64,000 nt of DNA from assembly GCA_965214305.1 (NCBI GenBank), contig OZ243949.1, positions 1,860,001-1,924,000 on the forward strand, read 5' to 3'. Below are positions 1-7,847 of the stretch, piece by piece. The notes beneath the pieces are model-generated. The model did no database searches and was not told the origin of the DNA. It saw nothing but the letters and a program-made list of their open reading frames with translations. The position numbers and the translations under genes are program-made. This stretch comes from Azophilus sp965214305. Lineage in GTDB: Bacteria; Pseudomonadota; Gammaproteobacteria; Pseudomonadales; Azotimanducaceae. The first letter of the stretch is position 1; each line of letters begins with the position of its first letter.

Positions 1-295
1 AAATGCGGCACATGCTCCGGGGACTGACTTCATCGTTCACCACTGACGCGGTGACGACCGGGGGGACAACGGCATATAGCTCTTCCCTCGTCATGCGGCC
101 ATTCAAATAGTCGGCGTAAATATCTAGACGACCGCGTTTCGAGAGCCAGTGAAACGCCATGCGCGTACGCAACGTGTTGCATGCCGCCACATCAGCTTCC
201 ACATGGCCCACCGGCTTGAATCCTTCTTGGACAAATCCCTCGGACAGCCCGCCACCGCCAGCAAAAACATCCAGAAAAGTCAATGCGTTAGACAC
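1..295 (-). CDS. DNA (cytosine-5-)methyltransferase, N-terminal part
   Basis: The reverse strand reads from a GTG at 295 off the left edge of the window, so only about 98 N-terminal residues are visible. The first residues contain FLDVFAGGGGLSEGF, which is motif I (the SAM-binding DxFxGxGG loop) of C5-cytosine DNA methyltransferases, followed by the acidic residue of motif II in GHVEADVAACNTL. No ATG lies in frame upstream. The GTG is preceded by a weak purine stretch, so the start is probable rather than certain. The gene lies 55 nt downstream of a small broken ORF on the same strand and was probably cotranscribed with it. Function (orphan methylase or partner of a restriction enzyme) depends on sequence outside the window. 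Confidence 0.85.
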   Translation of the reverse strand, partial: MSNALTFLDVFAGGGGLSEGFVQEGFKPVGHVEADVAACNTLRTRMAFHWLSKRGRLDIYADYLNGRMTREELYAVVPPVVTASVVNDEVSPRSMCRI

Positions 296-349
296 GAACC
301 ACCCCGTCCCGGAAATTCTGGTAACACAGCCCGCATTGCGTCGCGGACA

Positions 350-584
350 TCACAAACGAGATTCCACGACTTGGGCCGATGCGCCCGCGCCCTTCACTCG
401 CCGGTATTCCTCCACCTCTTTGCGCAGCGCCGCTAGCTGCGCCTCGATAGCTTCCCGTTCCGCTGCAAATAGTCGCGGGTGTACGTCAGCACGCCCCCCC
501 CTTTGCCTCAATGGCTTCCAAGGCGTCAACGAAGCGCCTCACCTTGTTTTCTGTGATCCGGCACTGTTTTTCATTCATGATCAT
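350..584 (-). pseudogene. small coiled-coil-like ORF broken in a poly-G run
   Basis: The ORF starts at ATG 584, with AGGAGAG seven bases upstream. It reads about 33 codons to a TGA at 488-486, immediately after a run of eight G (plus-strand C 494-501). Removing one G gives an uninterrupted frame of about 77 residues ending at TGA 352-350, rich in Glu, Arg and Ala with a helical pattern (EAIEAQLAALRKEVEEYRR). The good ribosome-binding site and the coherent second half suggest a real gene with a one-base insertion. It precedes the methyltransferase gene on the same strand. I do not recognise the family. The cause may be a sequencing error, a true mutation or a switchable tract. Confidence 0.55.
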
Positions 585-837
585 GGCAAGCTCTCCTATT
601 CCGAAAGCATAACACCCTTATCAATGCCGTCGCGGTCTGTCCGAACGAAATGGCGGAGACGTACTCCCGGCTGAGCCAGCATCACGAGAACTAACCCGCC
701 TTGGAATTTGTTCGATATTTCATTGCTCCCGCATTACCGTTGCATTCATTGCCAAGGCAAACGGAAGACTGGTGGCCCGAACGACTGCGCCCCGCTCGGA
801 GCCGGGCTGGCAGCGCACTATGCAGCGCTTTTTGAAA

Positions 838-1180
838 TCAAAGTCCCTTGGCCCCTGGTTCCGCCAAGAAAACACAACCCGGACACTGCGCCGCCGCCAA
901 GTTGACCTCGGCGGCCACCCGGTCCGCCTCGCTCTGGTACCGTGGCGTGCCGAAGCGTTCCACGCGATCATCCCCCGCCCACCCTCCGGATTGCGGCTCC
1001 GGGCGTATGGCTCGATCCTTCCAGCCGTCGTCGTCGCTCCAGCGGTGGGGAAGCGTGATGATCTCGCCCGGCTGCCGGATCGCCGCAAAGGCCTCCAAGG
1101 CCTCGATCATGATCTGCCGCTGCAAGGCCGGGTCGTTCGGCTTGCCAGCGGTGCGCCCCAAGGGGAAACCCTGGTAGATG
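838..1180 (-). pseudogene. C-terminal remnant of a reductase-like protein (family uncertain)
   Basis: A reverse-strand open frame reads through this stretch. Its downstream two thirds look like genuine protein: FPLGRTAGKPNDPALQRQ, a Trp/Asp-rich segment around LPHRWSDDDGW, and a Cys-x-x-Cys near the end (AAAQCPGCVFL). The pattern of a short Pro-Leu-Gly segment followed by a helical QR-rich stretch reminds me of C-termini in the glycine/betaine/D-proline reductase (PrdB-like) family, but I cannot confirm that. The upstream third (towards 1272) is low-complexity His/Arg/Ala sequence with a short GTGAGTGCGC repeat near 1197-1216 and looks non-coding, so the gene appears to have lost its 5' end. 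Confidence 0.3.
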
Positions 1181-1255
1181 GCACGTGGGTGCGCGCGTGA
1201 GTGCGCGTGAGTGCGCGGGGTTGCAACTCCGGGCGTTACAGGGAACGATGACCCA

Positions 1256-1531
1256 ATGCGGATCAGGCACAAGGGTCTTCGCGCCTTGGCCGAGCAGGAT
1301 TAGCGGCGACAGCTACCGGCCGATCTCGTGCCAAAGTTGAGGCGGACCCTGACCCTGCTGGACGAAGCGCAGCATCCCGGCGACGTCACCACCCATCCGG
1401 GGTACCGCCCGCATCCGCTGAGGGGCGACATGGCGGGCATGTGGAGCGTGCGCGTGTCGGGCAACTGGCGCGTCGTCCTCCGGTTCGAGGACAACGAAGC
1501 CGTTGAAGTGGATCTGGTGGACTATCACTGA
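1256..1531 (+). pseudogene. higB: HigB/RelE-type toxin with internal amber codon
   Basis: Reading from ATG 1256 gives a full-length HigB-like toxin of 91 codons (the family usually has about 92) if the TAG at 1301-1303 (codon 16) is read through. The N-terminus MRIRHKGLRALAEQD and the continuation RRQLPADLVPKLRR match the usual HigB layout. The core ends with MWSVRVSGNWRVVLRFED and VDLVDYH, the conserved RelE-superfamily C-terminal strands. A GTG at 1328 could restart translation but would lose the first helix. The antitoxin gene follows after 19 nt. The amber codon probably inactivates the toxin. Suppression or a sequencing error are alternatives. Confidence 0.8.
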
Positions 1532-1550
1532 AGGAGGAGGACGGGCGATC

Positions 1551-1808
1551 ATGACGATGCTGAATCCCTGCCATCCGGGCGAGATACTGCGGGACAATCT
1601 GGAGGCGGCCGAACTGTCGATGACTAAGGCGGCGTCGCGGCTGGGCTGCACCCGGCAGGCGCTGTCGCGGTTGCTGAACGGCAAGGCCAGCGTTTCGCCA
1701 GCCATTGCACTGGCGCTGGAACGCATTGGCTGGAGCAACGCCAGTTTCTGGATGCGGCTGCAGACCGCCTACGAACTGGCCCAAGAAAGGCGCAGACAAG
1801 CAGCTTGA
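1551..1808 (+). CDS. higA: HigA-type antitoxin, XRE helix-turn-helix
   Basis: This 85-residue protein starts at ATG 1551 behind a strong AAGGAGGAGGA site. It carries HPGEILRDNLEAAELS at the N-terminus and a helix-turn-helix with ASRLGCTRQALSRLLNGKAS, followed by AIALALERIGWSNASFWMRLQ, the standard VapI/HigA signature. It would neutralise HigB and repress the higBA promoter through the helix-turn-helix. It lies directly after the toxin gene, the usual higBA order. An alternative upstream start at 1503 would overlap the toxin reading frame and lacks the ribosome-binding site. Confidence 0.92.
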   Translation: MTMLNPCHPGEILRDNLEAAELSMTKAASRLGCTRQALSRLLNGKASVSPAIALALERIGWSNASFWMRLQTAYELAQERRRQAA

Positions 1809-1904
1809 ATGTTTTTTCGGAAAATGGGCTTTTTATAATCGATTTTGGGCTAAAGTAAGCGAAATAGGGCGTCACGCCGCATTTTCAACAGGTTTTGTTG
1901 CGAC

Positions 1905-2933
1905 ATGCTCCTAGGTCAAGCTTGGCTGCACCGGGAACTTGGCTTGCGTGTGCCCGAGCCCAAGGTCCAGAGCCGCTTGGGCGGCGTTCGGGCAACCGAG
2001 CACGATGGTTCGCGCACCATTCTAACGTTTCCACGTCCATACGCGGTGGACAATCAGCCTTTAGCGCACTTGAGGTTCGCCCTTGCCTACGAAGGCATCG
2101 ACCTTGGCGTCCTGAATGCCGTCTTTTCGGAAATCGGCCCCTCGCCCTTGAAGGGGTGGGTGCGCCGCCAGCCAACGGGCGCCTACAGCCGCCGCGCTTG
2201 GTTCTTCTACGAGACCTTCGTCGGGCGTACTTTGGATGTGGATAACGTGCGCTCCGGCAATTATGTGGAGGCGCTCTCGCCAAGCCGCCACCTCGTATCC
2301 AGTCCGCGCCGGTCCAAGCGCCATCGCGTGCTGGACAATCTTCTCGGTGGCAGGGATCTCTGCGTCACGGTTCGGCGCACCCCGGAACTGCTCCGGCAAC
2401 TCAACGAATCTCTGGACGAGGAAGCCAAGCGAGTCTGCGCAAACGTGGACGTGGCTCAGTTGGCCCGCGCCCTGAACTACCTCTACACCAAGGAGACGCG
2501 CTCGTCATTCGCCATTGAGGGGGAAACGCCCAGCCCCAATCGAGCCGAACGATTTGTGGCTGCGCTGCGCAAGGCGGCGGACTTCGACGCCTGCGACAAG
2601 GACGCCTTGATCGAATTGCAGAAAATGATCGTGGAGCCGCGCTACGCCGCCTCGGACTGGCGCACGACCCAGAACTTCGTCGGGGAGACGGTCAGCGGCT
2701 ATCGGGAGCGGGTACACTACATTAGGGAAGGTCTGAACAAGACGGCATTCTTCGCCGGGCTTGCGGATGACTTCGTTTTTGAAGCCAACCGGCATGGAAG
2801 GAGGCGAAATCATGCCTTCGGGGCATGGGACGTGCTTGGGCATGGCCGTCCCGGACGCCTTTTCGCGGCCCTTCGCGGATCGCGGACGGACTGCGCCCGC
2901 GGCGTCAGGCGGGCGCATACCGGCCGGCGATGA
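1905..2933 (+). pseudogene. Fic-family AMP-transferase, N-terminal part only
   Basis: About 280 residues resemble the N-terminal half of the large (about 500 aa) Fic-family proteins, including ARRAWFFYETFVGRTLD and the segment SSFAIEGETPSPNRAERF. SFAIEG fits the inhibitory helix motif (S/T)xxxE(G/N) found in self-inhibited Fic proteins. RTTQNFVGETVSGYRERVHYI follows, which normally leads into the catalytic domain. From about 2730 the frame leaves the family. Another frame carries MTSFLKPTGM, which looks like the continuation, and then an IS5-like remnant begins. The catalytic HPFx(D/E)GNGR motif is absent, so the product is inactive. The Fic C-terminal piece at 10.8 kb belongs to a different, shorter Fic subfamily. 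Confidence 0.8.
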
Positions 2934-3579
2934 GCAGGTTGGAGAAGCCGAGCAGCAGCGCGTGCGCCGTGGCCACGTCGGCCTCGTTCGCCGAGGTCGT
3001 CTCCAGGCTGTGCGTCAGGCCCGTCTCCGAGTCCACGCCGATGTGCGCCTTCATCCCGAAGCGCCATTGGTTGCCCTTCCTCGTCTGGCGCATCTCCGGA
3101 TCCCGCTCCCCAGCCTTGTTCCTGGTCGAGCTCGGCGCGTCGATGATGCTCGCGTCCACGATCGTCCCGCGCTTCAGGCGGTGGCCCAGCGAAGCCAGGT
3201 GCGCGTTGACCTCCGCGAACAGCGCCTCGCCCAGGCCGTGCCTCTCCAGCAGGTGCCGGAAGTTCAATATCGTCGTCTCGTCCGGCAAGGGACCCGTCAG
3301 CCGCAGGCCCGCAAACCGGCGCACCGACTCCACCTCGTAGAGCAGGTCCTCCATCCCCGGATCGCTCAGGTTGTGGAACAGCTGGACGCAGTGAACCCGA
3401 AGCATCGTTCCCAATGGGTAAGGCTTCCGGCCCCGGCCGCCCTTCGGGTGGAACGGCTCGATCCGCCGCGCCAGACGGTCCCACGGGACCAGCCCCTCCA
3501 TCCGCTCAAGAAACAACTCCCGGCGCGTCCGCCGCTTCTTCGCATCGTGCTCCAGCTCCGCGAACGTCGCCTGCTCCAT
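2905..3579 (-). pseudogene. IS5-family transposase, C-terminally truncated
   Basis: From ATG 3579 the reverse strand gives about 224 residues: MEQATFAELEHDAKKRRTRR, then GTMLRVHCVQLFHNLSDPGM, LPDETTILNFRHLLE and TIVDASIIDAPSSTRNK (first catalytic Asp region), followed by GNQWRFGMKAHIGVDSETGL. The family normally continues past DVATAHALLHG to the second Asp and the Glu of the DDE triad. Here the sequence diverges after HALLLGFSNLL and stops at 2905, so the DDE site is incomplete. An upstream ATG at 3612 is in frame, but the start at 3579 fits the family better. Confidence 0.85.
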
Positions 3580-3649
3580 GATCGCTCCAAGGGGTGCTGC
3601 CAAGACAGTCACATTATCCCCGGTTCCGGGGAATTAATCAGAGGTTCCC
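2905..3649 (-). mobile_element. IS5-family insertion sequence, one end lost
   Basis: The right end carries GGAATTAATCAGAGGTTCCC at 3630-3649, whose complement GGGAACCTCTGATTAATTCC looks like an IS5-group terminal inverted repeat. Bases CTAG overlap its outer edge (3648-3651), as expected for CTAR-type targets. No matching left end is visible between the Fic fragment and the transposase, so the left side has been deleted together with the 3' end of the transposase gene. A 141-bp internal piece of the same element recurs at 48020-48160. Confidence 0.75.
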
Positions 3650-3832
3650 TAGGATCAGCACTACCAAGGCAGTGCCGGTGGCGATGGTGTTGCCTAGCAG
3701 GGCGATGGCATCATTGCCCTCGGCCAAGCGCTCGCCCATGATGCCGCTGCCCACCACCACGGCCAGCAGCAGTGCCGTGCCCAAGGCTTCCGCGACCAGA
3801 CGCCTCGGCAGACCCACGCTCATGGCTGACAC
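3650..3832 (-). pseudogene. aquaporin/MIP-family N-terminus cut by the IS element
   Basis: The reverse strand encodes LPRRLVAEALGTALLLAVVV and a second hydrophobic stretch NTIATGTALVVLILGNL. This is the typical first and second membrane helix of MIP channels (aquaporin/GlpF). The expected next segment with the first NPA box is missing because the IS5 end lies exactly at the junction (3649/3650). The start is ATG 3832 or 3820. A roughly 150-nt open stretch upstream (to about 3985) has no family I recognise. The truncated product cannot form a channel. Confidence 0.7.
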
Positions 3833-3977
3833 GGGACCGGCTCCTCGCCAACTGGAGCCAATGGAAGCCGCAGCCCCGTTTGCCCACGCTTCGATAAGCT
3901 GACCGACGCCACATCCGCTGCCATGCGAATATCGTACACGCTGTCTTCAACCAGACCAAACGCGGAACTGACATTCG

Positions 3978-4047
3978 CGGATGGAGTTTCGCTGCCGCGA
4001 AACTCCGCGCTTTTTGCGTGGGTCAGGTTCCGAAATGTTTCTGAACC
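3978..4047 (+). repeat. leader repeat with palindrome, copy 1
   Basis: The block contains the inverted repeat GTTTCGC-tgcc-GCGAAAC (3986-4003) and ends in CGAAATGTTTCTGAACCCGC, which includes the start codon of the following nucleotidyltransferase gene. Nearly the same block recurs at 10722-10790. The palindrome could be an operator or a small terminator. Confidence 0.6.
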
Positions 4048-4382
4048 CGCACAACTATCCCACGCTGCGCGAACGGGACGCCATAGCCACCCAAGCTAGA
4101 CGAGACGCCATTGAATCCGCGCTGCATCGCCTGCCTGAACGGGCTAGGGCGCATCATGGGCGTTATTTGGTCTTCGGATCGGTGGCTAGGGGCCAAATTC
4201 GATCCGATAGCGACCTAGACCTGATCGCGGACTTCCCAACAAAGACGATCAAGGCTGCCATTGAGGATGCGGCCACGATCTGCTTCGAGTGCGGCGTGCC
4301 TTACGACATCATAGAACTGAGAGGCGAAACGGACCGAAGATTTCTCCACTTCGCTCTAACCGACGCCAAGGAAATTGAATGA
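4035..4382 (+). CDS. MNT-type nucleotidyltransferase (minimal toxin/antitoxin family)
   Basis: This 115-residue protein from ATG 4035 contains VFGSVARGQIRSDSDLDLIA, the GSx(10)DxD signature of minimal nucleotidyltransferases, and a later PYDIIELRG carrying the third acidic residue. Such proteins usually pair with a HEPN or similar partner. They act as antitoxins that modify the toxin, or as toxins that modify tRNA. The next gene starts inside its stop codon (ATGA overlap), so the two are translationally coupled. A longer frame from 3981 would read through the palindromic leader and is unlikely. Confidence 0.88.
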   Translation: MFLNPHNYPTLRERDAIATQARRDAIESALHRLPERARAHHGRYLVFGSVARGQIRSDSDLDLIADFPTKTIKAAIEDAATICFECGVPYDIIELRGETDRRFLHFALTDAKEIE

Positions 4383-4567
4383 GCCGTTCCGGCCTATGGT
4401 CTCTTGCCCGGGAGCAAGCCAAGGACGCCAGCGAACGCTGGCAGATGTTGCTCGTACTCGCCAAGCTGCCGCGCCCGACTGACGCAATCGGCCACAGTGA
4501 ACGAAGCAACGCCATCAATGACTTCATTGGCGTCATCGACCCTTGCGACGAGCCATCCCTTCCATAG
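4379..4567 (+). CDS. small protein coupled to the MNT gene
   Basis: This 62-residue ORF begins with ATG 4379 overlapping the TGA of the nucleotidyltransferase gene. The sequence is hydrophilic with one helical region (LAREQAKDASERWQMLLVLA). I do not recognise the family, and no HEPN RxxxxH motif is seen. By position it should be the partner of the MNT protein, either a short or a decayed one: the usual HEPN partner is about 110-140 residues. Confidence 0.55.
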   Translation: MSRSGLWSLAREQAKDASERWQMLLVLAKLPRPTDAIGHSERSNAINDFIGVIDPCDEPSLP

Positions 4568-4685
4568 CCGGGCTAACTTCGGTCAAAAGGCGGCCAAAAC
4601 ACCCAGCGCAACCCAACCAACCGATATCGATGGCGAGAACTATCGGCAGCTGCCGCCGCACATCCCACGAGCCAGGCGTCTGCGC

Positions 4686-4691
4686 TATAAT
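4686..4691 (+). promoter_or_regulatory. possible -10 box of the ybjQ-like gene
   Basis: A perfect TATAAT lies 36 nt upstream of the ATG at 4728. No convincing -35 box is seen 16-18 nt further upstream, so this is suggestive only. Confidence 0.35.
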
Positions 4692-4727
4692 TCCGCCCCT
4701 ACCCCGTCCCAACCAAAGGCAGCCACT

Positions 4728-5066
4728 ATGTCCGTAACCCTCGACAAACTGGTCACCACCCATGCCGTGCCGGGCCGCGAGACCCGCAAAGCCTTAGGGA
4801 TCGTCAGCGCCGAGTGCGTGCTCGGCATCAACGTCTTCCGCGACATCCTCGGCAGCCTGCGCGACCTGATCGGCGGCCGCAGCGGCACCCACCAGAAGGC
4901 GCTGCGCGAGGCCCGCAACAACTGCCTCAATGAGCTGGCCGACCAAGCATCGGCCTTGGGCGCCGAGGCGGCGGTCGGCATCGATCTCGACTACAGCGAG
5001 ATCAGCGGCGGCGGCAAGGGCATGGTGCTGCTGGTCGCCACCGGCACCGCCGTGCGGCTCAAGTAG
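4728..5066 (+). CDS. YbjQ/UPF0145 family protein
   Basis: This 112-residue protein starts MSVTLDKLVTTHAVPGRE. It has the family pattern: a conserved GIVSAECVLGINVFRDI, a central DLIGGRSGTHQKALREAR and a C-terminal ALGAEAAVGIDLDY then MVLLVATGTAV. UPF0145 proteins form small pentamer-like assemblies. Their function is not firmly established, and they are sometimes annotated as heavy-metal-binding. The gene precedes hsdR by 30 nt but is probably an older chromosomal gene, not part of the restriction operon. Confidence 0.88.
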   Translation: MSVTLDKLVTTHAVPGRETRKALGIVSAECVLGINVFRDILGSLRDLIGGRSGTHQKALREARNNCLNELADQASALGAEAAVGIDLDYSEISGGGKGMVLLVATGTAVRLK

Positions 5067-5096
5067 CGGCGCAAGAGTGGGGTCACGAACTGCCGC

Positions 5097-7847
5097 ATGC
5101 CGAATGACGTCAACCGGACCCCGGAGCAGGCCGCCCGGGATCGTATCGATGCCCGCCTTAAGGGCACGGGCTGGCAGGTGCAGGACAAGGACGCGCTCGA
5201 CTTCAACGCCGGTTTGGGCATCGCGGTGCGCGAATACCAAACCGATGCCGGGCCTGCCGACTACTTTCTCTTTGTGGATCGGCAGGCCGTTGGGGTGGTC
5301 GAGGCCAAGCCGGACAGCTGGGGCGCCAAACTCACTGCGGTTGAGGAGCAGTCGGCAGGCTACGCCAACGCCAAGCTCAAGTGGGTCGCAAACAGCGAGC
5401 CGCTGCCCTTCCTCTACGAATGCACTGGGCAGATCACGCGCTTCACCGATGGGCGCGACCCGAATCCGCGCTCCCGGGAAGTCTTCACCTTCCAACGGCC
5501 GGAGACGCTTCGAGCCTGGAAGCGCTCCCCGCGCTCCCTGCGGTCCGGCCTCGCCTCGCTGCCGCCGCTGAACCCGGACCAGCTGCGCGACTGCCAAACC
5601 AAGGCGATCGTCCGTCTTGAGGCTTCGCTGCAGGCGAACCGTCCCCGCGCCCTCGTGCAGATGGCCACCGGCGCCGGGAAGACCCACACCGCCATCACCG
5701 TGGTTTACCGGCTGCTGAAGCATGCCGGCGCCCGGCGCGTGCTCTTTCTGGTGGACACCCGCAACCTGGGCGAGCAGGCCGAGCAGGCGTTCATGGCCTT
5801 CACGCCCAACGACGACAACCGCAAGTTCACCGAGCTTTACAACGTTCAGCGCCTGACCGCGCCCGCCATCGCCGGCGACGTGCAGGTGGTCATCTCCACC
5901 ATCCAGCGCCTGTACGCCACGCTCAAGGGCCAGGACCTGCCGGCAGGCGCGGAGGAGGAGCATCCGGCGGAGCGAGGCTGGCGGCGCAAGCGGCCGCAGC
6001 CGGTCGCCTACAGCACCGCGCTGCCGCCGGAGCACTTCGATGCGGTCGTCATCGACGAGTGCCACCGCTCCATCTACAACCTTTGGCGGCAGGTGGTCGA
6101 GTACTTCGACGCCTTCCTGATCGGCCTGACCGCCACGCCGGACAACCGCACCTACGCCTTCTTCCAGAAGAACGTGGTCAGCGAGTACACCCACGAACAG
6201 GCCGTGGCGGACAAGGTCAACGTGGGCAACGAGATCTACCTGATCGAAACCCAAGTCACCCAGGGCGGCGCAACGCTGAAGCGCGAGCAGCCCATCGAGA
6301 AGCGGCAGCGCCTCACCCGCGCCCGCCGCTGGGCGGTGCAGGAGGAGCGCGCGCCCTACGCCGCCAGCCAACTGGATCGATCGGTGGTGAACCCGGACCA
6401 GATCCGCACCGTCATCCGCGCCTTCCGAGAGCACTGGCCGCGCATGTTTCCCGGACGCCGGGAACTGCCCAAAACGCTGGTCTTCGCCAAGACCGACAGC
6501 CACGCCGACGACATCATCCAGACGGTGCGCCAGGAGTTCGGCGAGGGCAACGACTTCTGCCGCAAGATCACCAACGGCGCCAAGAACCCGAAATCCTCCC
6601 TCACCGCCTTCCGCAACGACTTCAACCCGCGCATCGCCGTCACGGTGGACATGATCGCCACCGGCACCGACGTGAAGCCCATCGAATGCCTGCTGTTCAT
6701 GCGCGACGTGAAGTCGCGCAACTACTTCGAGCAGATGAAGGGGCGCGGCACCCGCGTCCTAGCGGCGGACGAACTGCGCAAGGTGACGCCATCCGCCCCG
6801 GCCAAGACCCACTACGTCATCGTCGATGCCGTGAGCGTCACCCGGTCGCTGAAGACGGCCAGCCAGCCGCTGGACACCAAGCCGTCGATCCCGCTGAAGG
6901 ATCTCGCCATGAGCCTGATGATGGGCGACCGCTCCGAGGGCACCGCCCGTTCGCTGGCGGCACGGCTGGCCCGGCTCGACCACCAGCTTGAAGCGGGCGA
7001 CCAAGCGAGGATCGAACAGACAGCCGGCAAGCCGCTCGTCGCCATCGTCCGCGACCTGTTCGACGCCATCGACCCGGACAAGGCGGAGGCCGACGCCAGG
7101 GCGGCCGGCCACGCCGAACCCGACGAACCCGCCTTGCAGGCCGCAATGGCCGCGCGCATCGCCCAAGCGGCCAACGTCCTCACCGGCCCGCTGATCAACC
7201 TGATGGACGGCATCCGCCGCGACCGGGAACAGACCATCGACCACGACAACCTGGACACCCTCCTGCGCGCCGAGTGGGCCGGCGACGTGGCGGAGAACGC
7301 AAAGCGGATCGCCCAGGACTTCGAGGGCTACCTCAAGGAGAATCGGGATGCGATCGAGGCGCTGACGATCTACTTCACCCAGCCGGCGCGGCGTTCGGCG
7401 GTGACGCTGGCCATGATCAAGGACGTGCTGGCCAAGCTGCGCCGGGACCGCCCGCGCCTTGCCCCGCTGCTCGTCTGGCGGGCGTACGGGCATCTGGACG
7501 ACTACCAGAGCGGGCAGCCGGTCAGCGAACTGACGGCCTTGGTCGCCCTCATCCGGCGCGTGTGCGGTCTGGACGACACCTTGACCCGGCATTCGGACCG
7601 GGTGCGGCGGAACTTCCAGACGTGGGTGCTGAACCGCCACGCCGGGGCGGGCGAGAAGTTCTCGGAGGAGCAGATGGATTGGCTGCGCATGATCCGCGAC
7701 CATCTGGAGACCTCGTTCACCATCGAGCGCGACGATCTGGACATGGCGCCCTTCGATGCCCAAGGCGGCCTGGGGAGGATGCACGCCCTGTTCGGTGACG
7801 GGGTGGATCGGGTGATGGCGGAGATGAATGAGGCGGTGGCGGCGTGA
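5097..7847 (+). CDS. hsdR: type I restriction enzyme, R subunit
   Basis: This 916-residue protein has the HsdR layout. An N-terminal PD-(D/E)XK nuclease has Asp55 in GPADYFLFV and Glu69-x-Lys71 in VVEAKPD. The superfamily 2 translocase has Walker A MATGAGKTHTA near residue 188, the DECH box near 319, the TATP motif and a QMKGRGTRV motif VI near 546. A long helical C-terminus resembles the EcoEI-type domain. It would cleave unmodified DNA after ATP-driven translocation in an R2M2S complex. The gene overlaps hsdS by 4 nt. No hsdM is found next to it, either upstream (ybjQ ends 30 nt before) or downstream. Confidence 0.95.
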   Translation: MPNDVNRTPEQAARDRIDARLKGTGWQVQDKDALDFNAGLGIAVREYQTDAGPADYFLFVDRQAVGVVEAKPDSWGAKLTAVEEQSAGYANAKLKWVANSEPLPFLYECTGQITRFTDGRDPNPRSREVFTFQRPETLRAWKRSPRSLRSGLASLPPLNPDQLRDCQTKAIVRLEASLQANRPRALVQMATGAGKTHTAITVVYRLLKHAGARRVLFLVDTRNLGEQAEQAFMAFTPNDDNRKFTELYNVQRLTAPAIAGDVQVVISTIQRLYATLKGQDLPAGAEEEHPAERGWRRKRPQPVAYSTALPPEHFDAVVIDECHRSIYNLWRQVVEYFDAFLIGLTATPDNRTYAFFQKNVVSEYTHEQAVADKVNVGNEIYLIETQVTQGGATLKREQPIEKRQRLTRARRWAVQEERAPYAASQLDRSVVNPDQIRTVIRAFREHWPRMFPGRRELPKTLVFAKTDSHADDIIQTVRQEFGEGNDFCRKITNGAKNPKSSLTAFRNDFNPRIAVTVDMIATGTDVKPIECLLFMRDVKSRNYFEQMKGRGTRVLAADELRKVTPSAPAKTHYVIVDAVSVTRSLKTASQPLDTKPSIPLKDLAMSLMMGDRSEGTARSLAARLARLDHQLEAGDQARIEQTAGKPLVAIVRDLFDAIDPDKAEADARAAGHAEPDEPALQAAMAARIAQAANVLTGPLINLMDGIRRDREQTIDHDNLDTLLRAEWAGDVAENAKRIAQDFEGYLKENRDAIEALTIYFTQPARRSAVTLAMIKDVLAKLRRDRPRLAPLLVWRAYGHLDDYQSGQPVSELTALVALIRRVCGLDDTLTRHSDRVRRNFQTWVLNRHAGAGEKFSEEQMDWLRMIRDHLETSFTIERDDLDMAPFDAQGGLGRMHALFGDGVDRVMAEMNEAVAA

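Noticed and set aside
772..1200. Plus-strand ORFs of 110-140 codons between 770 and 1200
   Set aside because: Composition is random (Pro/Arg/Ala-rich). The reverse strand has the better protein-like segment, and even that is a remnant.
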